A stretch of DNA of 64,000 bases from Sunxiuqinia elliptica (GTDB lineage: Bacteria; Bacteroidota; Bacteroidia; Bacteroidales; Prolixibacteraceae). A program made the position numbers and the translations under genes. Positions within the stretch are counted from its first letter, which is position 1. The number at the start of each line of letters is the position of its first letter. The notes beneath the pieces are model-generated. The model was not told the origin of the DNA. It did no database searches and saw only the letters and a program-made list of their open reading frames with translations. This document shows positions 54,505 through 64,000 of the stretch, one piece after another. The stretch lies in assembly GCF_900113005.1 (NCBI RefSeq), contig NZ_FONW01000010.1, positions 62,001-126,000 on the forward strand, given 5' to 3'.

Positions 54505-55010
54505 CTTGTGATAACCTGGGAGGCTAATATTAAACGTATGACTGAAAAATCCAACAAGTTCTTTTATCGAAATCTTTCCGTTATTAATACTCATAGTGAG
54601 AAACAAAGCATAGATCAATTCCAGTAAAGCACGTTTACTGCCTGTCCAGGTAAGGAGTGTTCCTTTGTATATATTTAATTTGACTGGTTTACCACTCTCT
54701 ATCCGACGAAATCTTGTACATTCAATTTCTATTTCTACATAATGAACTAAGTGGTCTAAAAACGCCAGCAAATCAGGTGCAGACTTTTTCTTTCAATGAC
54801 TAGAGTTTCTTTAACCCATTCGATAGATAGCTTAAGATGGTGCCAATTCCTATATTCCTCAGCTTGGCTTCCCCCCCTTGTCTGTATCTTCTTTATCATT
54901 TTTTTCCATTTTTCAATCAGCCGTTCCATTTCCTGCATACGAACCTCCTCTTTCTGATCCGCCAATTCTGTAAACTCATTTAGAAAAGCTTTTAAAGATT
55001 TGTTTTTCAT
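54505..55010 (-). pseudogene. RteC-family protein, frameshifted and 3' truncated
   Basis: Two overlapping frames make one RteC-like protein. The first, from an ATG at 55010 to a stop near 54756, gives 84 residues. The second begins about 54783 with KKSAPDLLAFLDHLVHYVEIEIE and continues LTWTGSKRALLELIYALF, SINNGKISIKELVGFF and FNISLPGYHK, the RteC C-terminal signature. A one-base change in the A-rich run around 54781-54795 explains the switch. RteC regulates excision of Bacteroides conjugative elements; this copy is likely dead. Its last codons are fused in frame to the BNR_4 remnant. Confidence 0.7.
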
Positions 55011-55280
55011 CTTTCCTCTTTTTTTGGTTATTATTTTTACTTGGTTCAGGTGATATATTCACAAATTGATTAAAATATTCCTTTTTGTGTGCACAAAAAC
55101 CAAGCTAAAGTATTAGATCATCGAATTTTGATGAAATAAAGGAGCATCAATAAATGTAAAAGCTACTATGTAGCTATAGACAAATAAAGACAAGACTAGA
55201 CACATTAACTGATAATAATCAATCTTCAATTTTCCGAAATAGATTTGCCCAGAATTGCCACAAAACCGATCATATAGCTT

Positions 55281-55466
55281 ATGCAGAAAACAAAAAGCAG
55301 AAATATTGAAGAAGCCACCCAAAGAGTCAGGGATAGAATCCCCTTGGAGGAACTCCGCCATACTGCTAAATACAATGATTTGTCTCCCGAAAATTACAAG
55401 CGGCTTATCAAAAGTGCAGAAACCATTGCCTTACTGATACTCAGCGCTTATATTTCAAAGAAATAG
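55281..55466 (+). CDS. Small helical protein next to recombinase
   Basis: This 61-residue ORF from an ATG at 55281 has an amphipathic, charged N-terminal half (NIEEATQRVRDRIPLEELRHTAKYNDLSPENYKRL) and a hydrophobic C-terminal helix (SAETIALLILSAYISKK). I do not recognise a named domain. It stands between the divergent rteC remnant and the recombinase, 62 bp before the latter's likely ATG, and both could share a promoter. Helix-rich content argues for a real gene; the element it belongs to is decayed. Confidence 0.5.
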   Translation: MQKTKSRNIEEATQRVRDRIPLEELRHTAKYNDLSPENYKRLIKSAETIALLILSAYISKK

Positions 55467-55527
55467 CCCAATTGGGTTCGGTATTTGCATTACCTTAACG
55501 TTGATTTTATTCAAAATCCTTACTTCT

Positions 55528-57193
<1,666 letters not shown>

Positions 57194-57256
57194 AAATATC
57201 AAAAACTTCAACCGCCTATAGGCTATTTTTTACAATCGAATAGTTCAAATTACTTA

Positions 57257-58291
57257 TTATACCAAGTGTATGTTATTGGCTCGACATTGCTTATACATTT
57301 CATCAGGCCAAATACTTGCCTGAATTTCACCAATGTGCGCTTTACGCAAGAAGTACATGCAAATACGAGACTGCCCAATTCCGCCTCCTATCGACAAAGG
57401 AAATTCATCATTCAACAAACGCTTATGCCACAACAATTCTTTGCGATCCTCCGTTCCAGTGATCTTCAATTGATGTAGCAAGGCTTCTTTGTCAACGCGA
57501 ATTCCCATCGATGAAATCTCAAAAGAACTTTGCAAAACCGGATTCCAGATTAAGATATCACCATTCAGCCCTTTGAAGCCGTTAACCGTTTCAGTTGTCC
57601 AATCATCATAATCAGGAGCTCGTCCATCATGCTTTTCGCCACTAGGAAGTTCGGCTCCGATACCAATGATAAAAACAGCACCAAACTCTTTAGCAATGGC
57701 ATTTTCACGCTCTTTAGGACTTAAGCTTGGATATTTTGCCTCTAACTCTTCAGCATGAATGAAGGTAATTTCTTCTGGCAAAATAGGCGTGATTTGAGGG
57801 TAATGCTCATAAACGAAAAACTCAGTGCGCAATAGTACCGAATAAATTTTCCGAACAATCTTTTTCAGAAAATCCAGGTTACGTTCTTCTGGGATAATTA
57901 CCCGTTCCCAGTCCCATTGGTCAACATATAATGAATGGATGTTTGTCAATTCTTCATCAGGGCGAATCGCATTCATGTCCGTATACAAACCGTAGCCCGA
58001 AGCAAAGTCCAGATCAGCCAAACTCATTCGCTTCCATTTGGCCAACGAATGTACAACTTCCGCTACATGGTCATTCAACTCCTTTACCGGGAAGGTAACC
58101 GGACGTTCAATTCCATTTAAATCATCATTGATTCCGGTGCCTTTCATCACGAATAAAGGAGCTGTCACGCGACTTAATTTCAACTCCGACGATAAATCCT
58201 GCTGAAAAAAGTCTTTGACCAATTTGATGGCCTTCTCTGTTTGTTTTAAGTCCAGGTGCGACTTGTAGTTTTCTGGAAAATATAGTTTCAT
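57257..58291 (-). CDS. asnA: Aspartate-ammonia ligase AsnA
   Basis: This 344-residue class II synthetase-like enzyme makes asparagine from aspartate, ammonia and ATP (giving AMP and PPi). Family segments are clear: KGTGINDDLNGIERPVTFPVK (about 50-70), HSLYVDQWDWERVI (about 124-137), and the C-terminal DEFPLSIGGGIGQSRICMYFLRKAHIGEIQ. Length equals other AsnA proteins. It is cytosolic, stands alone, and diverges from the MFS gene across 201 bp. The 57167-57256 spacer to the tRNA has a small palindrome GCCTATAGGC before a T-run on the plus strand. Confidence 0.97.
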   Translation of the reverse strand: MKLYFPENYKSHLDLKQTEKAIKLVKDFFQQDLSSELKLSRVTAPLFVMKGTGINDDLNGIERPVTFPVKELNDHVAEVVHSLAKWKRMSLADLDFASGYGLYTDMNAIRPDEELTNIHSLYVDQWDWERVIIPEERNLDFLKKIVRKIYSVLLRTEFFVYEHYPQITPILPEEITFIHAEELEAKYPSLSPKERENAIAKEFGAVFIIGIGAELPSGEKHDGRAPDYDDWTTETVNGFKGLNGDILIWNPVLQSSFEISSMGIRVDKEALLHQLKITGTEDRKELLWHKRLLNDEFPLSIGGGIGQSRICMYFLRKAHIGEIQASIWPDEMYKQCRANNIHLV

Positions 58292-58492
58292 ATCATAAAA
58301 ATAAAACTGCCTGGTAGCAGCAGTTATACATGTATTAATTTCTCAAGCGTCAAAAGTAGCAAAAATCTCCCCAAAAGCGCCAACAAATATCATATTAAAA
58401 AGAAATCGACCTATTTTTGATCAAAATTACTAACATTCATTCAGCTTACTTTCTCTAAAAGTATTGATTAAAGTTTCTATTTTTGCATCGTC

Positions 58493-59662
58493 ATGTTTTA
58501 TGGACACCGCTCTAATATCATCAATCTTTACCTGATTAAGTTCGCCAAATGGTTTAACCTGATCATGCCCATTGTCGTCCTGTTTTATCAAGACAACGGG
58601 CTAAACATGCAGGAAATTTTTTGGCTTAAGTCGATTTACTCCATTGCCATCGTAGCGATGGAACTTCCTTCGGGCTATTTTGCTGACGTGTGGGGACGCA
58701 AAAAAACGCTACTTGCAGGAGCTATCCTCGGAGCTGGAGGCTTTGCGATGTATAGTTTTTCGCATGGATTTTGGGCCTTTGCAGTTGCTGAAATTGTTCT
58801 TGGGCTTGGTCACAGCTTCGTTTCCGGGGCCGACTCAGCCATGCTTTATGACACTTTAAAAGCATCGAAACAAGAACGAACTTACATCAAGCAAGAGGGA
58901 TGGATTACTTCGGCCGGGAATTTTGCAGAAGCCATTGCCGGCGTATGTGGTGGGCTACTAGCAACTGTCAGCCTACGACTTCCCTTTTATTTTCAGTTTG
59001 GAGTTGCAGCAATTGCTATACCTGCTGCCATTTTATTGCGCGAGCCCAAAATACACCTGCATGAAAAAGCTCCAAATTTCAAGAGTATTCTCCAAACAGT
59101 TAAACAAACTTTCACTCATCAATACTTACGATCTGCCTTATTGGTTTCAGCTTTTACAGGAACAGCCTCGCTTACTTTTGCTTGGTTTGTTCAGCCCTTT
59201 TTTCAGGAAGCCGGTTTACCTCTTACCCTTTTTGGAGTGATGTGGACCCTACTCAACCTATCGGTAGGTGTTTCATCGATGTTTTCTTATAAAGTAGAAA
59301 ATCGCTTGGGACAACGCTATGCACTACTCACCATTATTTTGGGTTTGAGCATAGGCTATTTACTTGCTGCCTGGAAAATCAGTCTGGCTGGTATTGCCAT
59401 TCTTTTTTGGTTTTATTTGATTCGGGGAATTGCCCATCCAATTCTGAAAGACTACATCAACCGCTACACCCAATCAGAAGTTAGAGCAACAATTCTGTCG
59501 GTGCGCAATTTTGTTATTCGAATCAATTTCGCAATTATCGGCCCCCTATTGGGTTACCTTACCGACCATTTCAGTTTATCCTCGGCGCTGTTGGTTACAG
59601 GCATTAGCTATGCCATTGTTGCCTTAATCAGTGCTATTCCGTTGCTGCGAGAAAAACGTTGA
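58493..59662 (+). CDS. MFS transporter
   Basis: This 389-residue protein has about twelve hydrophobic segments. The motif between helices 2 and 3 is GYFADVWGRKKTLLAG (about 61-76), the MFS motif A. QDNGLNMQEIFWLKSIYSIAIVAMELPSG and GADSAMLYDTLKAS match the group annotated only as MFS in Bacteroidota. The substrate is unknown. It is a single gene with its own 201-bp upstream region shared with asnA, and converges on the MBL hydrolase gene. Confidence 0.88.
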   Translation: MFYGHRSNIINLYLIKFAKWFNLIMPIVVLFYQDNGLNMQEIFWLKSIYSIAIVAMELPSGYFADVWGRKKTLLAGAILGAGGFAMYSFSHGFWAFAVAEIVLGLGHSFVSGADSAMLYDTLKASKQERTYIKQEGWITSAGNFAEAIAGVCGGLLATVSLRLPFYFQFGVAAIAIPAAILLREPKIHLHEKAPNFKSILQTVKQTFTHQYLRSALLVSAFTGTASLTFAWFVQPFFQEAGLPLTLFGVMWTLLNLSVGVSSMFSYKVENRLGQRYALLTIILGLSIGYLLAAWKISLAGIAILFWFYLIRGIAHPILKDYINRYTQSEVRATILSVRNFVIRINFAIIGPLLGYLTDHFSLSSALLVTGISYAIVALISAIPLLREKR

Positions 59663-59699
59663 CAATTTGAAGGTGCGATAATCGATAAGTTGAAATTTC

Positions 59700-59738
59700 A
59701 ACGATTGAACTCCAAATCTACAACCCTCAATCGTTTTC
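59700..59738. terminator. Bidirectional hairpin between convergent MFS and MBL genes
   Basis: Perfect 9-bp arms AACGATTGA / TCAATCGTT (59700-59708, 59727-59735), loop of 18 bases, then TTTT on the plus strand. The second arm overlaps the MBL stop codon. GTTGAAATTTCAAC, a perfect palindrome, lies just upstream at 59689-59702. Confidence 0.4.
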
Positions 59739-60515
59739 AATCGAGAGTTTTAAACCATCATAAGCCAAGAATACATTTTCGGGTAAAAGCTTTTCAATCT
59801 TGCTGTGCAAGCCCATTAGATGAGAAATATGGGTTAAGTAAGCCTTGCGCGGTTTTACCTGCTCAATTAGAGCCAATGCTTCTTCCAAATTGAAATGCGA
59901 AATATGCTTTTCAATGCGCAGCGCATTCACAATCAAAACATCCAAGTTCTGAAGTTTTGCAATCTCTTCCTCTGGCAAATGATTAATGTCAGTGAGGTAG
60001 GCCATTTTTCCAATTCGATAACCAAATACAGGCAACTTATGATGAAAGCCACGAACGGGTAATATCTCAACCGGACCAATATTGAAAGGCTTATTTTCAA
60101 CCAAGTGTAAGTTCATTTGAGGAATTCCCGGATACTTATTTTTCTCAAATACGTAGTCAAACACTCTTTTTATAGCAGTTTGCACTCTTTTTTCGGCGTA
60201 AATGTCAGTCGGGTGTTTCTGCACCCAATTAAAAGCTCGAATATCATCCAAGCCAAACAGATGGTCGGTATGCTCGTGGGTTAACAAAATAGCATCCAGC
60301 TTTCGCAATCCAATTCGTAGCATCTGCTGGCGAAAATCAGGACCTGCGTCAATAACCAGCTTTAAGCCATTAAGCTCAACAAACAAAGCCGACCGTAAAC
60401 GTTGGTCTTTAGGGTCAGTCGATTGACAAACCTCACAATCACAAGCAACAACCGGAACCCCTTGCGAAGTACCGGTCCCTAAAAGTTCAACAGCTATTTT
60501 TTCAGTCTTTTCCAT
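59727..60515 (-). CDS. MBL-fold metallohydrolase (PhnP-like)
   Basis: This 262-residue protein starts at the ATG at 60515 (a TTG 12 bp upstream is in frame). LLGTGTSQGVPVVACDCEVC is the N-terminal beta-strand and Cys cluster typical of PhnP-like enzymes. The metal motif THEHTDH follows in DAILLTHEHTDHLFGLDDIRAF, and the downstream ligands are in FHHKLPVFG and YLTDINHLPEEEIA. PhnP hydrolyses cyclic phosphates in phosphonate use, but no phn genes are here, so a general phosphodiesterase role is more cautious. It diverges from the RsmI-like gene by 79 bp. Confidence 0.9.
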   Translation of the reverse strand: MEKTEKIAVELLGTGTSQGVPVVACDCEVCQSTDPKDQRLRSALFVELNGLKLVIDAGPDFRQQMLRIGLRKLDAILLTHEHTDHLFGLDDIRAFNWVQKHPTDIYAEKRVQTAIKRVFDYVFEKNKYPGIPQMNLHLVENKPFNIGPVEILPVRGFHHKLPVFGYRIGKMAYLTDINHLPEEEIAKLQNLDVLIVNALRIEKHISHFNLEEALALIEQVKPRKAYLTHISHLMGLHSKIEKLLPENVFLAYDGLKLSIEND

Positions 60516-60594
60516 GTATTCAGGCAAAACTACAAAAAATAGATTTTCTTATGCCGACCGTGTAAATTAATTAATTTTGAAAAAATTTTGACTC

Positions 60595-61296
60595 ATGGCT
60601 CAATTATACCTCATACCTGTCACGCTAGGAGAAAGTGACCTTCAAACAGTGATTCCAGATAATCATAGGAATATTATCTTATCCATATCTCATTTCATCG
60701 TTGAGAATGTGCGTACAGCACGTCGTTTCTTAAAGAAGGTGGATAAAAATATTGATATTGATTCGCTTCATTTTTATGAATTAAATAAGCACACCGATCA
60801 AAACCGTATCAGTTCCTATCTTCAGCCAATAAAAGCAGACCAAGCCGTTGGCATCATGTCTGAGGCAGGATGTCCGGGAGTGGCTGACCCTGGTGCTGAA
60901 GTTGTGCGAATAGCCCACCAAAAAGGCATTCAAGTTGTACCAATGGTTGGTCCCTCTTCCATTTTACTGGCTATGATGGCTTCTGGAATGAATGGTCAAA
61001 ACTTTGCTTTCAATGGCTACCTACCAATAAAGAAGGGCGAAAAAGGCAAGCAAATTAAGCTGCTCGAAAACCGGATTTATAGCGAAAATCAAAGCCAGCT
61101 ATTCATTGAAGCCCCATATCGTAATTTGCAGTTATTGGATGATTTACTCAACAATTGTCAACCTCACACCAAACTTTGCATTGCCTGCGATCTGACTTTA
61201 GAAACCGAGTTTATAAAAACAAAAAGTATCTCGGAGTGGAGAAAGTCGAAACCCGCAATCCAAAAGAGGCCGGCGATTTTCATTCTGGGGAAATAG
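60595..61296 (+). CDS. RsmI-like SAM-dependent methyltransferase
   Basis: This 233-residue tetrapyrrole-methylase-fold protein has a beta-strand start (LYLIPVTLGE), the SAM-binding GIMSEAGCPGVADPGAEVVRIAHQ stretch (about 86-109) and VVPMVGPSSILLAMMASGMNGQNFAFNGYLP (about 116-146). These match RsmI, which 2'-O-methylates C1402 of 16S rRNA, but the sequence is the shorter, diverged Bacteroidota form, so a different substrate is possible. It is a single plus-strand gene that converges on the Nudix fusion gene. Confidence 0.88.
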   Translation: MAQLYLIPVTLGESDLQTVIPDNHRNIILSISHFIVENVRTARRFLKKVDKNIDIDSLHFYELNKHTDQNRISSYLQPIKADQAVGIMSEAGCPGVADPGAEVVRIAHQKGIQVVPMVGPSSILLAMMASGMNGQNFAFNGYLPIKKGEKGKQIKLLENRIYSENQSQLFIEAPYRNLQLLDDLLNNCQPHTKLCIACDLTLETEFIKTKSISEWRKSKPAIQKRPAIFILGK

Positions 61297-61350
61297 ACGA
61301 ACTGGTATTCTGCTGATCTGTTTATACGTAAGAGAAAGTGCTAAGGCCTC

Positions 61351-62418
61351 CTATTTTGAGTTAAAGAAGGTGCTAAACTCGTGTTCAAAATTGGGGGTAA
61401 ATAGGCCTTTCCCTAGATTTTGAGCAATCTGCTTGGGGGTCCAAAATTTGCCCTCTTCCACCTCATCGGAATGCAAGTGGATGCTTTGAAAATCATGGGT
61501 TGTAAAAACATAAACCAACTCCCTTTCCACATCGCTCTCCCAAACGTACTGCTTTAAAAGTCGCGCGGAGAAGTTTTTTAATCCGATTTCTTCCCACGCT
61601 TCGCGCTGTAAAGCAGTTTGTAAATCCTCACCAAAAGCAATGTGACCACCAACAGCAGTATCCCACTTTCCCGGTTGAACAAGCTTGTTTAAAGGTCGTT
61701 TTTGTAGATAAATTGCTCCCTTCTTATTGAAAACATGCAGATGAACTACCGGGTGCAACAACTTTCCGCCACCATGACAAACCGAACGAGGAGCTTTTCC
61801 AATCACTTCCCCACTTTCATTGACAATCGGTAACTGTTCTTCCTCTGCCAAACTTTTCTGTGTTCGCTTTTGCTTCCAGAGTTCGAAAATAAAAATCACT
61901 CCAAACAGGATGTAAAACAAGCCCCCACTAATAAAAGCCCAAGCTTCGTTTGACAACCAGAAGGCGGCATAGAACACCAGCGCAGTATGAGCCGAAAAAA
62001 CAAAAAACATCAATTTTAGACTCTTCCGCATTTGAGTCATTTGCTGTTCTGACAGCTCGATATCTTTCATGTACCGACGGCTCATTAAAGCAACCACATT
62101 GACCTTAGAAAAAGCTGACAATGCAAGAACAGCGCATAAGATCAACTCAACCAGAGCCGGTTTGAGTTTAAAAAAGATATCATTATGCAATAACAAGGAC
62201 ACACCCCCTAAAGCCAACAACAACAAAGTGTCGAACAGCACAAAACGATCAAAGCGCTTTTCGCGATAACCGATCCAAGCCAGTTCCAACACTCCAATAG
62301 CCAATGCGGCGATTAAGCCAGCCTTTGTTCCCCAGATTTCATCGATCGTAATGAAAACAAACAGCGGAATAAAGCCGGGGAGCAGTTTCTTTAAAAGTTC
62401 TATTCGTTGTGGTTGCAT
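61351..62418 (-). CDS. Membrane protein with C-terminal Nudix domain
   Basis: This 355-residue protein joins two parts. Residues 1-180 hold five or six hydrophobic segments and resemble the YciB/septation-protein group by eye. Residues 190-350 are a Nudix domain with a full box G-x5-E-x7-REAWEEIGL at 258-280 (GHIAFGEDLQTALQREAWEEIGL split here as GHIAFGED and its continuation). The domain is close to isopentenyl-diphosphate-isomerase-like Nudix proteins (VNESGEVIGKAPRSVCHGGGKLLHPVVHLHVF). The active site should face the cytosol. The substrate is unknown. It starts just after the terminator of the FKBP genes. Confidence 0.88.
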   Translation of the reverse strand: MQPQRIELLKKLLPGFIPLFVFITIDEIWGTKAGLIAALAIGVLELAWIGYREKRFDRFVLFDTLLLLALGGVSLLLHNDIFFKLKPALVELILCAVLALSAFSKVNVVALMSRRYMKDIELSEQQMTQMRKSLKLMFFVFSAHTALVFYAAFWLSNEAWAFISGGLFYILFGVIFIFELWKQKRTQKSLAEEEQLPIVNESGEVIGKAPRSVCHGGGKLLHPVVHLHVFNKKGAIYLQKRPLNKLVQPGKWDTAVGGHIAFGEDLQTALQREAWEEIGLKNFSARLLKQYVWESDVERELVYVFTTHDFQSIHLHSDEVEEGKFWTPKQIAQNLGKGLFTPNFEHEFSTFFNSK

Positions 62419-62420
62419 AT

Positions 62421-62447
62421 AAAAAAGAAACCCGCAATTGCGGGTTT
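62421..62447 (-). terminator. Rho-independent terminator after the FKBP genes
   Basis: Minus strand: stem AAACCCGC / GCGGGTTT (arms 62428-62435 and 62440-62447) with AATT loop, then TCTTTTTT toward 62421. It ends the FKBP transcript just before the Nudix gene. Confidence 0.85.
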
Positions 62448-62451
62448 TGTA

Positions 62452-62958
62452 TTATTCTTCAGTGTCTTCAGTACTAAGCTTATAGTGGTTTTTTATTTCA
62501 ATATCAAAGATTAGTGTTGAAAACCGAGGTAACCCTTGACTGGAACTTGCTCCATAGGCCAATTCAGAAGGAATAATCAACGTTCCTTTGCCTCCCTGTC
62601 TCATGTGAGTTACACCCTCACTCATACCTGCAATCACTCCACTGCCTCCTACAATAAAATCAAAAGGTTCATAGGTGCCTGACATGTCGAATACTGTGCT
62701 GTCAATTAGCATTCCGGTGTAAAATATTTTTACCCGGTCGCCATTTTTGATCGTGTCTCCGGTTCCTTTTTCACGCTCAATGTAATATAGGCCGGAAGCT
62801 GTTGGCTCCTCTTGAATATCATTTTTCTCAATAAATTCCTCTAATTTTTGTATCTCTTCAGCTCGCAGTTTTTCTAAATCTAAGCCATTATCTTTACATG
62901 AAACTGATATGGCAATAATTGCAACAACTGAAACGATCAGGAAAAAAGTCTTCTTCAT
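62452..62958 (-). CDS. FKBP-type peptidyl-prolyl isomerase lipoprotein (first)
   Basis: This 168-residue protein has a lipoprotein signal ending at Cys21 (ISVSCKDN). A short helical linker rich in Glu (LEKLRAEEIQKLEEFIEKN) precedes the FKBP domain: GDRVKIFYTGMLIDSTVFDMSG, FIVGGSGVIAGMSEGVTHMRQGGKGTLIIPSELAYGASS, and the C-terminal LIFDIEIKN. FKBPs catalyse cis-trans isomerisation at proline. Location is the periplasmic face of a membrane. It ends at the terminator and is a diverged paralogue of the upstream gene. Confidence 0.93.
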   Translation of the reverse strand: MKKTFFLIVSVVAIIAISVSCKDNGLDLEKLRAEEIQKLEEFIEKNDIQEEPTASGLYYIEREKGTGDTIKNGDRVKIFYTGMLIDSTVFDMSGTYEPFDFIVGGSGVIAGMSEGVTHMRQGGKGTLIIPSELAYGASSSQGLPRFSTLIFDIEIKNHYKLSTEDTEE

Positions 62959-63055
62959 TTTTGTATTTTTTATCGTAATCCCGAATATTCTTGAAAATTA
63001 TATGATTCTAAAGTACCTTGAAATTCCATTTTCAATAGCACTCCTCTTTATTTCT

Positions 63056-63571
63056 CTATTCTTCGTATATGTCAACCAGTTTAATACTAAACCCCAGTGT
63101 TGTATAAGGAGGAATCGTTGCATATCCTGCGGAACCATAGGCTAATTCCGAAGGAATAACAAACCAGCCCTCAGCTCCTTTATTTAAATGCATCAAGGCC
63201 TCTTCAAAGCCATCAATCAAATTACCTTCTTTGAACGTGAACCTCCAAACGCCACCTTCCATAAATTGAGATGAATCGAAAACCGAGCCATTATCAATTC
63301 TCATTCCCGTATATTCAATACCTATGGAATCACCATATTGAATATACTCTCCTTCGCCCTCTTCTTCAAGAATATAATAAACCCCCATTGAGGTTGTATC
63401 AATATCATATCCTCGTTCGATTAAAGTGTCTAAATACACTGACAGAAGTTCTGCCTCACGCTGTGGCGTATAGTTAATTGGTTCTTCCTCTATTGGGTCA
63501 TCTAAACAAGAATAAACGCTGACCAAAAGCAATGCGATGGCTAAAAACTTTAATACTTTAATTGATTTCAT
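63056..63571 (-). CDS. FKBP-type peptidyl-prolyl isomerase lipoprotein (second)
   Basis: This 171-residue protein has a lipoprotein signal ending at Cys22 (SVYSC). The FKBP domain reads GDSIGIEYTGMRIDNGSVFDSSQ, LIDGFEEALMHLNKGAEGWFVIPSELAYGSAGYATIPPYTTLGFSIKLVDIYE. The active-site aromatic set is partly changed compared with the first copy. The two lie 97 bp apart and 81 bp after the NrnA-like stop, likely one transcription unit. Their client proteins are unknown. Confidence 0.93.
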   Translation of the reverse strand: MKSIKVLKFLAIALLLVSVYSCLDDPIEEEPINYTPQREAELLSVYLDTLIERGYDIDTTSMGVYYILEEEGEGEYIQYGDSIGIEYTGMRIDNGSVFDSSQFMEGGVWRFTFKEGNLIDGFEEALMHLNKGAEGWFVIPSELAYGSAGYATIPPYTTLGFSIKLVDIYEE

Positions 63572-63652
63572 AGGTTATATTGTATACAATTATCTGCTAT
63601 CTAGTTTAATTCGTTTAATAGGCAATCTCTGAAAATACTGATATAGAAACAA

Positions 63653-64000
63653 TTATTCCGATTTTGTTCTTATCAACTCTGCCTGATAGTCGGGCAATAA
63701 CTCCCGGTATTTATCAAGCGTGTCTGATAATGATGCAAAAACCTCCCCTCCGGCTGCGTTGCAATGGCCTCCTCCATTAAAGTTTTTTGCAGCGAACTCA
63801 TTTACAGCGAATTCCCCTTTCGACCGAAATGAAGCTTTCACCATGTCGTCCTTCTCGGTAAACAAGGTGCTGAAATGAATTCCTTTGATTGAAAGCGGGT
63901 AATTTACAAAGCCTTCGCTGTCACCGCGCACAAAGTTAAATTTTTTCTGGGTTTCTTTCGACAAAAACATCACTGCGGCATGATATTCAGGAAATACTTC
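63653..64000 (-). CDS. NrnA-like DHH/DHHA1 phosphoesterase, 5' end beyond right edge
   Basis: Only the C-terminal 115 codons are present, open to base 64000; the first visible codons read EVFPEYHAAVMFLSKE. GDSEGFVNYPLSIKGI and the DHHA1 motif FNGGGHCNAAG, which binds nucleotide, are diagnostic of NrnA-type enzymes, which degrade short oligonucleotides and, in some members, dephosphorylate PAP. The catalytic DHH half lies outside the window. It precedes the FKBP genes on the same strand. Confidence 0.88.
   Translation of the reverse strand, partial: EVFPEYHAAVMFLSKETQKKFNFVRGDSEGFVNYPLSIKGIHFSTLFTEKDDMVKASFRSKGEFAVNEFAAKNFNGGGHCNAAGGEVFASLSDTLDKYRELLPDYQAELIRTKSE

Noticed and set aside
55161-55175. 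AGCTAC/GTAGCT inverted repeat near the recombinase
   Set aside because: Considered as a recombination core, but it is short, has no second copy seen in the window and lies in AT-rich DNA.
55113-55361. 82-codon minus-strand frame upstream of the rteC remnant
   Set aside because: Overlaps the more credible small helical ORF on the plus strand and looks like a composition artefact.

Overview
The window looks like a chromosomal piece of a Bacteroidota member, most likely class Bacteroidia near the Marinilabiliales. This rests on three SusC/SusD pairs, two ECF-sigma/FecR/SusC relays, A-rich start regions instead of clear Shine-Dalgarno sites, and perfect TAnnTTTG-type -7 boxes. No species can be named from sequence alone. 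Nearly all of it is gene-dense; glycan use dominates from 1 to about 54 kb and housekeeping genes fill 57-64 kb.

Region 1 (1-9989, minus strand) is a polysaccharide utilisation locus (PUL1): ECF sigma, FecR anti-sigma, SusC with an STN signalling domain, a large SusD, a GH16 lipoprotein and a GH20 beta-N-acetylhexosaminidase that runs off the left edge. Region 2 (10.3-14.0 kb, plus) holds hrpB, a DUF2293 gene and a YchJ-like gene. Region 3 (14.0-35.2 kb, minus) begins at its upstream end with a second sigma/FecR/SusC/SusD set (PUL2). It continues with an arylsulfate sulfotransferase-like protein, a PAPS-type sulfotransferase, a DUF5107-TPR protein, a DUF6067-like glycosidase, an M1 peptidase, a ChrA-type transporter, APS kinase (cysC) and PAP phosphatase (cysQ). 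The block contains enzymes for making PAPS, spending it and clearing PAP, but no sulfatase.

Region 4 (35.5-53.8 kb) is PUL3: two GH2 enzymes, then an RraA-type aldolase, an enolase-superfamily dehydratase, an SDR dehydrogenase and an SMP-30 lactonase, which together make a plausible non-phosphorylative sugar-oxidation route. SusC, SusD and a RhaT-type transporter follow. A divergent AraC regulator and a GH29 fucosidase lie at the upstream end. Direct repeats spaced 21 bp, resembling AraC half-sites, occur upstream of both araC and susC.

Region 5 (54.0-57.2 kb) is a decayed mobile remnant: a frameshifted rteC fused to the 3' half of a BNR_4 gene, a small helical ORF, and a large serine recombinase broken by a stop and a frameshift, ending on tRNA-Arg(TCT). 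Region 6 (57.2-64 kb) holds asnA, an MFS transporter, an MBL hydrolase, an RsmI-like methylase, a membrane-Nudix fusion, two FKBP lipoproteins and the end of an NrnA-like gene.

The most notable signal is a repeated non-coding layout at all three susC genes. A perfect TAnnTTTG box on the opposite strand begins on the last base of the susC start codon complement, and about 70-80 bp further on lies a perfect or near-perfect hairpin plus T-run that terminates on that opposite strand. This predicts about 100-nt antisense RNAs covering each susC leader, similar in arrangement to the DonS class known from Bacteroides.
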